Assembly: GCF_019130065.1 (NCBI RefSeq)
Contig: NZ_JAHSPG010000014.1
Coordinates: 124,001 to 188,000 of the forward strand
Origin: Pinibacter aurantiacus
Lineage (GTDB): Bacteria; Bacteroidota; Bacteroidia; Chitinophagales; Chitinophagaceae
DNA: 64,000 bases
Reading direction: 5' to 3'
A program made the position numbers and the translations under genes. Positions 45,984 through 55,012 of this stretch are shown here, in pieces; within the stretch, counting starts at the first letter, position 1; the number at the start of each line of letters is the position of its first letter. The notes beneath the pieces are model-generated. The model was not told where the DNA came from, ran no database searches, and was given only the letters and a program-made list of their open reading frames with translations.

Positions 45984-46147
45984 AATTAATAATTAATAAT
46001 GAATAATTAATAGGTGAAGCACCAAAATGCTAGAACAACTTGCCTATCATTTAACACCAATGTTAAGGCCGCATTCGTTAATGAATGCGGCCTCCTTAAT
46101 TATTAATTATTCCCGCCTGCTGACGCAGTCGGGCAGGAATTATTAAT
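45984..46147. repeat. AT-rich inverted-repeat island A with inner GC hairpin
   Basis: Arms made of ATTAATA-type units (45984-46012, and 46097-46111 continuing at 46138-46147) face each other around a GC hairpin AGGCCGCATTC/GAATGCGGCCT (46066-46093). The right arm is interrupted by a 26-bp GC-rich insert. The hairpin lies between the terC stop and the sulfatase start and may terminate terC. Confidence 0.7.
46112..46137. repeat. 26-bp REP-like element inside an inverted-repeat arm
   Basis: Begins CCCGCC and ends GTCGGGCAGG, with complementary CCCG/CGGG and CTGC/GCAG segments around TGAC, so it can form a hairpin. The flanking AT-rich arm continues on both sides. A related 28-bp copy is at 59180-59207. 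Confidence 0.65.
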
Positions 46148-46913
46148 TTATTTTCGTTCTTTCTTCCGGATTGTGCAACTCAACAGGCTTGCTGCTTTTT
46201 CTGCGCAAACGCATGTTCAACAGCTCAACTCCAAAGGAAAACGCCATGGCGAAATACACATAGTTTTTCAAGTGCAGATCGTGTGCTTTGTCTCCATCCC
46301 ACCCTTCAACGATCAATACCACACCTACCATCACGAGAAACGAAAGTGCAAGCATTTTTAATGTAGGGTGTTTGCTGATGAAGTCAGCAATTTTCTGACT
46401 AAACAAAAACATGATGAACATGGCAATGATAACTGCAATGATCATAATAGGAACGTGCTTGGCAATACCAACGGCGGTAATGATGCTGTCGAAAGAAAAC
46501 ACCATATCCACCAAAATAATTTGGCCAATGGCTGCACCAAAGCTTCCCGCTGCTTTTACGCCGCCGCCTTCTTCGTAACCTTCAAGCTTGTGGTGAATTT
46601 CTTTTACCGTTTTATAAATAAGGAACAAACCACCGGCCAGCATTACAAGACTGGCAAGGTCAAATCCTTTGCCACCAATTTCAAATACCGGTTTTCCTTT
46701 TTGCTGCACGAGCCATCCCAATGCGATCAGCAAAAGCACGCGAACGGCAATACCGGCGAACATCCAAATTCTGCGGGCCTTTAATTGTTGATCCTTGGGC
46801 AATCTGCCCATGATGATGGAAACGAAAATAACATTGTCGATGCCCAGCACAATTTCCAGCACTGTAAGCGTGAGTAAGCTGATAAGGGAATCAACGGTGA
46901 ATAAATATTCCAT
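46143..46913 (-). CDS. TerC-family integral membrane protein
   Basis: A 256-residue protein with about seven hydrophobic helices and the TerC signature VLEIVLGIDNVIF at residues 18-30, plus a second acidic pair in DMVFSFDSII (about 135-144). TerC-family proteins are linked to metal (Mn) export or tellurite resistance, and the Asp/Asn pairs within helices are thought to bind the metal. It is not part of a ter operon here. The last codons overlap the inverted-repeat island A. Confidence 0.92.
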   Translation of the reverse strand: MEYLFTVDSLISLLTLTVLEIVLGIDNVIFVSIIMGRLPKDQQLKARRIWMFAGIAVRVLLLIALGWLVQQKGKPVFEIGGKGFDLASLVMLAGGLFLIYKTVKEIHHKLEGYEEGGGVKAAGSFGAAIGQIILVDMVFSFDSIITAVGIAKHVPIMIIAVIIAMFIMFLFSQKIADFISKHPTLKMLALSFLVMVGVVLIVEGWDGDKAHDLHLKNYVYFAMAFSFGVELLNMRLRRKSSKPVELHNPEERTKIN

Positions 46914-46931
46914 TTGAAGAGGGTTGTTAAT

Positions 46932-47041
46932 AAGTTAAAAGTAAAAATTAAAAAGTAAAAAAGTTGACGATGCCACATTCATTCAGGTAGGCGGGGCCAA
47001 CTTTCTACTTTTTACTTTTCACTTTTGAGTTTTTACTTTTT
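46932..47041. repeat. Inverted-repeat island B
   Basis: Left arm of AAAAGTAAAA-type units (46932-46967) and right arm of TTTTTACTTTT-type units (46998-47041), with a 30-bp centre. It fills the gap between terC and the pyrD stop on the minus strand. Confidence 0.7.
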
Positions 47042-48065
47042 ATAAGTCTTTGTATATTTTTTTGACAATGGTCGGACCTTCGTAAATAAAGCCTGTCCAC
47101 ACTTGCACGAGACTTGCGCCTGCTTGTAATTTTTCTTCGACATCGGCTCCTGTAAAAATTCCGCCACTTGCAATCACAGGAATCTTTCCGCCAGACTTTT
47201 GATGTATGTATTGCAAAACTTCTGTGGATCTTTCCTGCACCGGCTTTCCGCTAAGTCCGCCCATGCCGATCGCCTCTACTTCCGCTTTGTCTGTCACCAG
47301 TCCTTCACGGCTTATGGTGGTGTTGGTTGCAACAAGTCCATCGAGGTTTATTTCAATGGCAAGGTCAATCACATCATCTATTTGCGAAGGTGTAAGATCA
47401 GGCGCTATCTTCAGCAGCAATGGCTTTGGTTGCGCCTTTTGACGGTTGATGGTTTGCAGGTGCGACAAAATTTTGCGCAGCGAATCTTTCTCCTGCAGCT
47501 CACGCAGGCCCGGCGTATTTGGAGAGCTTACGTTTACCACAAAATAATCTACGTAATCAAAAAGTGCATTGAAGCAAATCTCATAATCCTTCCACGCATC
47601 TTCGTTCGGGGTTACTTTGTTTTTTCCAATATTTCCCCCAATGATCAAATCGCTTTTGCGTGTTTTCCACTGCTGCAGGCGCTTTGCCACCACTTCTACT
47701 CCTTCGTTATTAAAGCCCATGCGATTGATGATCGCTTTGTCTTTTGGCAAACGGAACAACCGTGGTTTGTCATTTCCCGCTTGTGGCTTGGGCGTTACGG
47801 TTCCAATTTCCACGAAACCAAAACCCATGGCTTCAAGCTCTTTTAAGTACAAAGCGTTTTTATCAAAGCCCGCCGCAAGCCCCACGATGTTTTTGAAACG
47901 CAATCCCAAAAACTCTTTTGGTTGTGTGTTTGACGGAGCAAACGATGACCGGATAATACTTCTTACAAATGGAATGGAACAAAGCGTTTTAAAAGAATTC
48001 ATTGAAAAGTAATGAACACCTTCAGGAGAGAAACGAAAAAAGATGGATCTGATTAGAGGATACAT
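47040..48065 (-). CDS. pyrD: Dihydroorotate dehydrogenase (quinone), class 2
   Basis: A 341-residue FMN enzyme of pyrimidine synthesis that oxidises dihydroorotate to orotate with quinone. The family's N-terminal amphipathic part (YPLIRSIFFRFSPEGVHYF) anchors it to the membrane. FVEIGTVTPKPQ and VNVSSPNTPGLR (with the catalytic Ser of class 2) are present, as is IGMGGLSGKP. Start taken as the ATG at 48065; a longer frame to 48164 adds 33 residues foreign to the family. Housekeeping gene. Confidence 0.93.
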   Translation of the reverse strand: MYPLIRSIFFRFSPEGVHYFSMNSFKTLCSIPFVRSIIRSSFAPSNTQPKEFLGLRFKNIVGLAAGFDKNALYLKELEAMGFGFVEIGTVTPKPQAGNDKPRLFRLPKDKAIINRMGFNNEGVEVVAKRLQQWKTRKSDLIIGGNIGKNKVTPNEDAWKDYEICFNALFDYVDYFVVNVSSPNTPGLRELQEKDSLRKILSHLQTINRQKAQPKPLLLKIAPDLTPSQIDDVIDLAIEINLDGLVATNTTISREGLVTDKAEVEAIGMGGLSGKPVQERSTEVLQYIHQKSGGKIPVIASGGIFTGADVEEKLQAGASLVQVWTGFIYEGPTIVKKIYKDL

Positions 48066-48086
48066 AGTGGCCGCGAAGATAAGGAA

Positions 48087-48217
48087 GTTGTGAGTTTTGA
48101 GTACTGAGTTTTGAGTTTTTGCTCGGGTTATTAGTTCTGGGTTTTGAAGTAAAAAACGAGGCACAAATGACCTCGGGAATCTTACTCAAAACCTAAAACT
48201 CAAAACTCAAAACTTTG
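48087..48217. repeat. Inverted-repeat island C (divergent promoter region)
   Basis: Left arm of GAGTTTTGAG-type units (48087-48120) and right arm of CTCAAAACTC-type units (48184-48217) with a 63-bp centre. Unlike most of the others it lies between divergent genes (pyrD and thiolase), so it is not simply a terminator. The TTTG of the thiolase promoter is its last base group. Confidence 0.7.
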
Positions 48218-48247
48218 TTTTTTCACTCAAAACTTTTCCTATCTTTG
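48214..48247 (+). promoter_or_regulatory. Bacteroidota-type promoter of the thiolase gene
   Basis: TTTG at 48214-48217 (-33) and TATCTTTG at 48240-48247 (-7, matching TAnnTTTG) with a 22-bp spacer, 46 bp before the ATG at 48294. Confidence 0.6.
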
Positions 48248-48293
48248 AAATACAAAGTTGCATAAACAACCATTTTTTTAAAACCTTACGATT

Positions 48294-49472
48294 ATGCAAG
48301 AAGCTTATATAGTGGCAGGATTTAGAACGGCGGTAGGTAAATCAAAACGCGGCGGCTTTCGTTTTTATCGCCCGGATGATCTTGCAATAAATGTGATCCA
48401 GGGGCTGATGGCCTCTGTTCCTCAGCTTGAGGCCAAACTTGTGGATGATGTAATTGTGGGAAATGCTGTTCCTGAAGCGGAACAAGGTTTGCAGGTGGGC
48501 AGAATTATCGCGGCAAAAGCATTGGGCATCGAAGTTCCGGGAATGACGGTGAACCGTTATTGCGCCAGCGGACTTGAAACTATTGCAATTGCAACGGCCA
48601 AGATCAGGAGCGGACTTGCAGATTGCATTATTGCCGGTGGTACAGAAAGCATGAGCCTTGTACCAACAGCAGGATGGAAAACGGTTCCGGCGTATAGCAT
48701 CGCTACTACCGAGCCAGACTATTATTTGAGCATGGGCCTTACCGCTGAAGCGGTTGCAAAAGAGTACAACGTGTCCCGCGAAGCGCAGGATGAATTTTCA
48801 TACAACAGTCACTTAAAGGCTATTAACGCAATTAAGAACGGACATTTCAAAAACGGTATCCTTCCCGTTACAGTAGAGCAAGTGTTTGTAGATGCCAAAG
48901 GCAAGAAGCAAACTAAAAGCTATGTGATGGATACGGATGAAGGCCCAAGAGCCGATACAAATATGGATGCGCTTGCCAAACTGAAACCTGCATTTGCAGC
49001 AGGGGGAAGTGTTACAGCGGGCAATTCTTCACAAACCAGTGATGGCGCGGCTTTTGTAGTAGTAATGGGAGAAAAAATGGTAAATCAACTTGGACTGAAA
49101 CCGATTGCAAGATTGGTGGGTTGTGCGAGTGCCGGTGTTCATCCGAGAATAATGGGAATAGGCCCTGTTGCAGCAATACCAAAGGTTTTAAAGCAAACAG
49201 GAATGTCGCTTTCTCAAATTGATCTCGTAGAATTGAATGAAGCATTTGCTTCACAATCGATTGCAGTAATACGAGAAGCGGGCCTTAATCCTGAGATAGT
49301 GAATATCAACGGAGGAGCCATTGCACTGGGACATCCGCTGGGTTGTACGGGCACAAAGCTTACAGTTCAGATAACACATGACATGAAGAGGCTTAATAAA
49401 AAGTACGGCATGGTTACAGCCTGTGTAGGCGGTGGCCAGGGAATAGCCGGAATAATTGAAAATGTAAATTAG
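48294..49472 (+). CDS. fadA: Acetyl-CoA C-acyltransferase (thiolase)
   Basis: A 392-residue thiolase. The acyl-carrying Cys90 lies in NRYCASGLET; the second His/Cys set is in the NGGAIALGHPLGCTG and CVGGGQG motifs near the C-terminus. It catalyses the last step of fatty acid beta-oxidation or the reverse condensation. The enoyl-CoA hydratase gene at 59327-60106 is not adjacent. Preceded by a good promoter and followed by an intrinsic terminator, so a single-gene transcript. Confidence 0.92.
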   Translation: MQEAYIVAGFRTAVGKSKRGGFRFYRPDDLAINVIQGLMASVPQLEAKLVDDVIVGNAVPEAEQGLQVGRIIAAKALGIEVPGMTVNRYCASGLETIAIATAKIRSGLADCIIAGGTESMSLVPTAGWKTVPAYSIATTEPDYYLSMGLTAEAVAKEYNVSREAQDEFSYNSHLKAINAIKNGHFKNGILPVTVEQVFVDAKGKKQTKSYVMDTDEGPRADTNMDALAKLKPAFAAGGSVTAGNSSQTSDGAAFVVVMGEKMVNQLGLKPIARLVGCASAGVHPRIMGIGPVAAIPKVLKQTGMSLSQIDLVELNEAFASQSIAVIREAGLNPEIVNINGGAIALGHPLGCTGTKLTVQITHDMKRLNKKYGMVTACVGGGQGIAGIIENVN

Positions 49473-49505
49473 GGTATTGCATTTCAACACATGAGAAAAC
49501 AGCAG

Positions 49506-49531
49506 ACCGGTCGCAGTTGCGACCGGTTTTT
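49506..49531 (+). terminator. Terminator of thiolase
   Basis: ACCGGTCGCA (49506-49515) and TGCGACCGGT (49518-49527) followed by TTTT, 33 bp after the stop codon. Confidence 0.85.
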
Positions 49532-49550
49532 ATTTGGTTGAACCGGGAAG

Positions 49551-49686
49551 TAATTAATAATGAATAATTAATAATTAACAGAGCTGCATTCCTTACAGGA
49601 TGCGGCTCTCCGACTTTAAACCAGATCTACAACATTTTTTTGTCAGGCATGTCATCCTATTAATTATTCATTATTAATTATTAATT
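49551..49686. repeat. Inverted-repeat island D
   Basis: AT-rich arms of the TAATTAATAA type (49551-49578 and 49659-49686), with a perfect 23-bp match when one is reversed and complemented, around an inner GC hairpin (AGAGCTGCATTC/GGATGCGGCTCT, 49580-49609). It follows the thiolase terminator and resembles island A. The rest of the 379-bp gap 49473-49851 probably holds the promoter of the next gene. Confidence 0.7.
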
Positions 49687-49851
49687 GCCCTTAAAAGCTC
49701 TTATTGCTCAAAACCGTCTTATAAATATTTTCTTGCATAAACCTACATTTTACGAATCCCTTTTATATTTTTACTCAACGAATAACTTGCAGCCTTATCC
49801 AATCCATCGACGGATAAACATCAATTTAAAATATCCTAAACCCTAACCTGA

Positions 49852-50493
49852 ATGATTAGCTTGTTCATTATAGACGACCATGAACTGTACCTTGAGGGAT
49901 TATCACTGCTGTTAGTAAGGCAACCGGGTATTGAGATAAGGGGCTCTGCGAGAAACGGTCAGGGCTTATTGGATCAACTTCCGGGTCTTGACGTAGATAT
50001 TCTACTTCTCGATGTAAATCTTCCTGATATTGAAGAAGAGTTGCTGCTTAAGAAGATACGTGAAATCAAACCAGATCAAAAAGTGATTTATCTTACGCTT
50101 ATGCGTGGGACACGTTATGTGCATAAACTCACAAAGCATAAAGTGCAAGGCTACATTTTAAAAAATGCTTCCATCAACGAACTGGTTGAAGCCATTACGG
50201 TTGTGCACAATGGTGGTTCCCATTTCAGCAAGGATATTGATGTTCTTTCAAACGACGACTTCAGGCATACTATTACTATCGACGATACCAAGGTTGAGGA
50301 CATTCTTTCCAAACGGGAAATCGAAGTTTTGAAACTGGTTTGTAAAGAATATAGTAACGCAGAAATTGCGGAGAAACTTTATTTAAGCATCAGCACAATT
50401 GAAACACATCGTAAAAATCTGATCTCAAAATTGGGTGTTACCAACACGGTGGGCCTTGTAAAGTTTGCTATTAAAAATAAGCTAATAGACTAA
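49852..50493 (+). CDS. LuxR/NarL-family response regulator
   Basis: A 213-residue regulator with a receiver domain (residues 1-120; phosphoacceptor Asp54 in LLLDVNLPD, acidic pair DD at 8-9) and a C-terminal LuxR-type HTH (LSKREIEVLKLVCKEYSNAE, then STIETHRKNL). Its partner kinase begins 16 bp downstream and is expressed from the same transcript. Confidence 0.93.
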   Translation: MISLFIIDDHELYLEGLSLLLVRQPGIEIRGSARNGQGLLDQLPGLDVDILLLDVNLPDIEEELLLKKIREIKPDQKVIYLTLMRGTRYVHKLTKHKVQGYILKNASINELVEAITVVHNGGSHFSKDIDVLSNDDFRHTITIDDTKVEDILSKREIEVLKLVCKEYSNAEIAEKLYLSISTIETHRKNLISKLGVTNTVGLVKFAIKNKLID

Positions 50494-50509
50494 AACACAC
50501 TGTTTTTTT

Positions 50510-52354
50510 GTGCAATTGAAAGCACTTACCACAATACTACTGCTGTTTTGCACAACGCATCTATGGGCGCAAAAAATGATCGACACCATTGCGCTCCGCA
50601 ACCTGTACGACCATTGCCTCGACCTGGGCGATGATAAAACAGATTCTCTTTACCATTACTCCCACTATATAGATTCCTGCTCAAAGACGGTAAATTACAA
50701 GAATGGACAAATTTTCGCGTTAAGGCTCAAAGGCATTTACTATGAATTTAAAAACGATTACGAAAATGCTGTAAACTATTATCTCCAATCTCTTGCTGCT
50801 TCCCGCAAGGTTGACAATCCGTCGTATATCTCCTGTGCATTGAGCGATTTGGCTACTGTATATGCTGCGTATCTCAATCAGCCGGGCAAAGCAAAGGAGA
50901 TGTATTTACAGATTCTTGACCTTCCCTCGAGCGGAGGCGTTAATGCTCGCGTAACCAACTACATCAATCTTGGCGCCATTTACAACATGCTGAATAAACC
51001 GGATAGCGCATTGGTGTACCTGGAAAATGCAAGAACAATTGCAGAGCCTTACAAAGGGAAAATAGATCTTGCCAATCTTTACAACAACATTGGAAACGTG
51101 TATGTAAAAAAACACAACTTCAGTAAAGCGATTGGTTATTTCCAGAAGAACAAACATGACCATGAACTGAATCACGAACGCACTGATTTATGGAGTGACT
51201 ATCTCAATCTGGCCGACACATACATTGGCCTGAAAAAATTTGACAGTGCACAGGCGTATGCGTTAAAGTCATTAGACCTTGCAAAAGAACTTAACTCAAC
51301 AAACAAAGAGGCAGGCAGCTATGCTGTGCTCGCTAAGCTTTATAAAGAAAGTAAAAAATTCCAGCTTGCTTTTGAATATCAGCAAAAATGGTATCAGCTT
51401 GACACATCGCTTGTAAATACTCAAACGAACAACAACATTGCAGAGCTACAGGAGAAATACAATGCAATTGAAAGAGAACATGAAAATAGCTTACTGCAAA
51501 CTCAAATTGTAGCTGAAAAACTAAAACACAAAATATACATCTACCTTGTATTGGCAGCGGGTTTGGTTATCCTCGTGGTTTCATTTGCATTTTTTGAAAA
51601 AAGAAGCAGCAACAAAAAGCTGGAGAAAGTGAACGCTACGATCATGAAGCAAAATGAAAAACTTGCTGAACTTAACCAGGAAAAAAATTCACTGATTAGT
51701 ATTGTCTCTCATGATCTCAATACACCGTTCTCCAGCATAAAAATATGGACGCAGTTGCTGGAAGGCGACAAGAACAACCTGACGGCAGATCAAAAAAAAG
51801 CGATCGACAGGATCTATCAATCTGCTGAGAAAGGAGAACTCCTGATCAAAAACATTTTGATCGTTGAAAAAGCTGGATTGCAAAGTGAAAAAATAGTGCT
51901 CGAATCTTTCGATCTTACAGACTTCATCAAACATCAGATCGACAACATATCTCCCATTGTGGCTACGAAAAATATCAGCTTGCATTTTGAAAGCAATCGA
52001 CAGGATATCAATATTCTTTGTGACAAATCTTACATGCAAAGAATTTTTGAAAATCTTGTTTCCAATGCGCTGAAATATAGCCAGCCGGGAAAAAACATTT
52101 GGGTAAATGTTGACCAGGACGAGAATTCTGTTTTCCTTACAGTAAAAGATGAAGGCATTGGCATTTCAGAAAAAGAGATCATGCATCTGTTTTCCCGCTA
52201 TGGCACCGTTTCATCAAAACCCACAAACGGAGAGCCTTCTACAGGATTAGGTTTATACATTGTAAAGCGACTTGCCGAAGAACTAAATGGCAGTGTAGTA
52301 TGCAAAAGTAAAATTGGCGTAGGCTCGGAGTTTACGGTGGCGCTGGCGAAATAA
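50510..52354 (+). CDS. TPR-containing sensor histidine kinase
   Basis: A 614-residue protein. It has a signal peptide or first helix (residues 1-20), a large periplasmic TPR-like repeat domain (about 30-320) and one transmembrane helix (about 345-365). A HisKA domain has its phosphorylated His in VSHDLNTPFSSI (about 401), and the HATPase domain has N-box NLVSNALKYS, G1 DEGIGIS and G2 GLGLYIVKRL. The start codon is GTG at 50510, 16 bp after the response regulator stop. The pair forms a complete two-component system; signal and targets unknown. Confidence 0.9.
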   Translation: MQLKALTTILLLFCTTHLWAQKMIDTIALRNLYDHCLDLGDDKTDSLYHYSHYIDSCSKTVNYKNGQIFALRLKGIYYEFKNDYENAVNYYLQSLAASRKVDNPSYISCALSDLATVYAAYLNQPGKAKEMYLQILDLPSSGGVNARVTNYINLGAIYNMLNKPDSALVYLENARTIAEPYKGKIDLANLYNNIGNVYVKKHNFSKAIGYFQKNKHDHELNHERTDLWSDYLNLADTYIGLKKFDSAQAYALKSLDLAKELNSTNKEAGSYAVLAKLYKESKKFQLAFEYQQKWYQLDTSLVNTQTNNNIAELQEKYNAIEREHENSLLQTQIVAEKLKHKIYIYLVLAAGLVILVVSFAFFEKRSSNKKLEKVNATIMKQNEKLAELNQEKNSLISIVSHDLNTPFSSIKIWTQLLEGDKNNLTADQKKAIDRIYQSAEKGELLIKNILIVEKAGLQSEKIVLESFDLTDFIKHQIDNISPIVATKNISLHFESNRQDINILCDKSYMQRIFENLVSNALKYSQPGKNIWVNVDQDENSVFLTVKDEGIGISEKEIMHLFSRYGTVSSKPTNGEPSTGLGLYIVKRLAEELNGSVVCKSKIGVGSEFTVALAK

Positions 52355-52362
52355 TTAAGATT

Positions 52363-52503
52363 AATTGAAAATTGAAAGTTGAAAATTGAAAATGACGTTT
52401 GGGAAAGTTCCAGCTTCTCTGCTGTCTATAAAATGCAAAAGGTCGAACATTATAGATATGTTCGACCTTTTGCATTTTCAATTTTCAACTTTCAATTTTC
52501 AAC
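52363..52503. repeat. Inverted-repeat island E with an inner perfect hairpin
   Basis: Outer arms of ATTGAAA-type units (52363-52394 and 52473-52503) enclose a perfect 19-bp stem, AATGCAAAAGGTCGAACAT (52432-52450) pairing with 52458-52476, with a 7-bp loop. It fills the convergent gap between the kinase and the next gene and probably terminates both. Confidence 0.75.
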
Positions 52504-52511
52504 TAACAGAA

Positions 52512-54785
52512 TTACTTCGAAACTTTAATAACTCTCTTGATCACCATGAGATTTTTGTATTCTACTCTCAAAGCATATACACCGTTTGGCAGATTATTAA
52601 GGTCGCTGATGGTTACGTTTGTTAATCCTTTGATCACCTTAACGTCTTCTGTTTTTAAGATCCTGCCGTTGTAATCAAAAACAGAAACTTTAATGGTTCC
52701 GTCAAGCGGAGAAACAGCGTTGAAGGAAATACTGTTGTTGAAAGGATTCAAAACAGACTGCACATCAAAATGTAATCCAACAGGGCTAAGGATAATTGAT
52801 TTACTATAGCTGAACTGTGCACCATCCTGAACTTTCAGCCTGTAGTAAGCAGGTTGATCTAAAATATTTGGATCTGTAAAACTATAAGAGGCTCCTGATC
52901 CATTTACGCCTTTTCCATTCACGATCGCTATTGGCGAATAATGAATATTGTCAAAACTCTTTTCGAGGGTAAATTTCGTTTGAGCGCTTTCTGTGCCCGA
53001 TGTCCAGACTATCTGTCCAATATTTTTACTGCTCAATACTCCATTAAAGTTCAATAAAGATGTTTGCAGTACATGACTACAATTGTTAACGTACACCATG
53101 ATAGTGGTGCTGGCAACAAATGAACAGTTTTCATTCGACAAATTCTCAGGCGAAGTTGCGATCCTCAGCCTGTAGATATTTCCGTTAGAGGTACTATCAC
53201 CAAAGAAAGGTTTGTGCCCGATTCTATATTCATACTTACCATTAACATTCTCCACAACTCCTACGTTGGTAGTATCAATTGCCCATGTGCCTCCTTTGTC
53301 AACACTCTTCTCCCACTGCCAGTATGTATAGTTAGGGAAATAACTGCTCACAACGCAACTAAGATCAACCTGGTTGCCGTAGCAAACTTTAGCATTTCCA
53401 GTTGGTTGCATGTCCAGATTAGGTGTACAGGTTGCTACAGATATATCATCAATTGCCCAGTCGTTACCACCACCACCCGGTGCGTTATTTCTAATGGTAA
53501 GAGTAAACGAAGTTTGGCTAGGTCCCGTTAAATAAGTAAATGCTTTCTTGATCCATTTTCCTGAATAAGAAATATCTCCTGTGGTATAATAGTCTACACC
53601 ATTTAATTGATAAGTAAGATTTGGATGCACACCAGATGAGTCTTTCAGACCTGTAGGAATATATCCGGAATTGCTTGGACCACGACCTAAAGAGTCAGCA
53701 CCGCATTTTGAACAAATGTTATACAACCAGGATGAAATTTCATAGTAAGTATTAGGACACAGATTCGTAACAGTGTATTGAAACGCATAGTCTGTTTTAT
53801 AACTCGCATTCACCACCATCATATAACCTGCATTTGGGTTGGCAACTGTATCTGCAGCTTTATTACCTGCATAAGGATCAGCTGCTCCTGTATGGTCACC
53901 TATAATATCCCATACACCAAATACACGGTGTGTCGTTGGTGTAGTGTTATCAGGTTTCGCCCAGGCATTGCTTGTTGTGTATGCTTCTGTACTTGTATTA
54001 TTTGCTACACCATAGTAGTAGTCATTTGGTGTACCTGTTGTAAATGTGCGGAATTGGTACGTTCCGGAAATAGCTGAAGATGCACCACGGTTGCGGGGCT
54101 TTCCGCTTCCAAATGAACCACCGTACTCCATGCCTATCGCATTACCGCCAACTGTGTTTTCACAAATACCGGTGTTCTTAAAAACAGCGGCATTATTTAA
54201 GTCGAAAAAAACATTCTTTAAAGAGCCGCTGTACTTGTAGGTAAACTTTCCGCCGCCCACATTTACGGTTGCTCCGTAAGCAGCGGTAACAACCATTTCA
54301 TAAGAGGCAACCATAACACAGGTGCTTCCCCACAAAGTTGGCTTGTCTGTATTTTTCATTTGGCCACGACGCGAAGCTGTTGCAGTTTTTAACGTTGATG
54401 TATATCCCATATTAATGGTGATAAACTGGTTACTTACAATTTTACCTGGATCATCTGTAAGCGCGTCGGTAAAAGACTTCCATATTTTTCCTTCGTTCGT
54501 CAGGATACGCAGTGTACCCGGAAGGTATTTTGCGCCTACAGGAATGGTATCATAAAAGCCGCAACTGTCAATGGTTCCAAGAGAAGAGTTAACGACGATG
54601 GTTGTACGTATTTGAAGTGTATCTCCGGGCTCGATAGTTCCGCCGGAAGCGCCTTTTGTTTTATTGACGTACGTTTTACCGTAGTCTAAGGTTTGAGAAT
54701 AAGCTGCATTATAAACGATAAAAAAGAGTATAAGCAACCAAATACGTAGAAAGAAACGTACAACGTTGTGTAGAGGTTTTTTCAT
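52512..54785 (-). CDS. T9SS-secreted beta-rich surface protein
   Basis: A 757-residue protein with a signal peptide (residues 1-30) and a C-terminal type IX sorting domain (FDYNGRILKTEDVKVIKGL, then NLPNGVYALRVEY). The middle is beta-rich with cysteine pairs and Gly/Asn-rich loops; no catalytic motif was recognised. The region around 330-450 resembles a jelly-roll carbohydrate-binding-type fold. It should be secreted and attached to the surface. Stands alone. Confidence 0.8.
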   Translation of the reverse strand: MKKPLHNVVRFFLRIWLLILFFIVYNAAYSQTLDYGKTYVNKTKGASGGTIEPGDTLQIRTTIVVNSSLGTIDSCGFYDTIPVGAKYLPGTLRILTNEGKIWKSFTDALTDDPGKIVSNQFITINMGYTSTLKTATASRRGQMKNTDKPTLWGSTCVMVASYEMVVTAAYGATVNVGGGKFTYKYSGSLKNVFFDLNNAAVFKNTGICENTVGGNAIGMEYGGSFGSGKPRNRGASSAISGTYQFRTFTTGTPNDYYYGVANNTSTEAYTTSNAWAKPDNTTPTTHRVFGVWDIIGDHTGAADPYAGNKAADTVANPNAGYMMVVNASYKTDYAFQYTVTNLCPNTYYEISSWLYNICSKCGADSLGRGPSNSGYIPTGLKDSSGVHPNLTYQLNGVDYYTTGDISYSGKWIKKAFTYLTGPSQTSFTLTIRNNAPGGGGNDWAIDDISVATCTPNLDMQPTGNAKVCYGNQVDLSCVVSSYFPNYTYWQWEKSVDKGGTWAIDTTNVGVVENVNGKYEYRIGHKPFFGDSTSNGNIYRLRIATSPENLSNENCSFVASTTIMVYVNNCSHVLQTSLLNFNGVLSSKNIGQIVWTSGTESAQTKFTLEKSFDNIHYSPIAIVNGKGVNGSGASYSFTDPNILDQPAYYRLKVQDGAQFSYSKSIILSPVGLHFDVQSVLNPFNNSISFNAVSPLDGTIKVSVFDYNGRILKTEDVKVIKGLTNVTISDLNNLPNGVYALRVEYKNLMVIKRVIKVSK

Positions 54786-55012
54786 AGTAAATAGTTTTTC
54801 TAGGTGGATTAAAATATTACCTCAAACATATAACAAGAAAATAGAAGAAGCTATAGTAAATCTACCCGTTCAGAAACTATTTTTACTATAAACTCATTTT
54901 TTCTTCTTTCGTATACCATTAAACGCTTTTTTTGCGTTAGAAACTTTATTAAAAATGACGGAACAGTTATTTTTTAATGAAGATTTTTAATGGCCAATAA
55001 AAATCCGATCCC

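Noticed and set aside
46368-46784. 138-residue plus-strand open frame inside terC
   Set aside because: It is antisense to a well-supported membrane protein and has an unusual His/Asn-rich composition.
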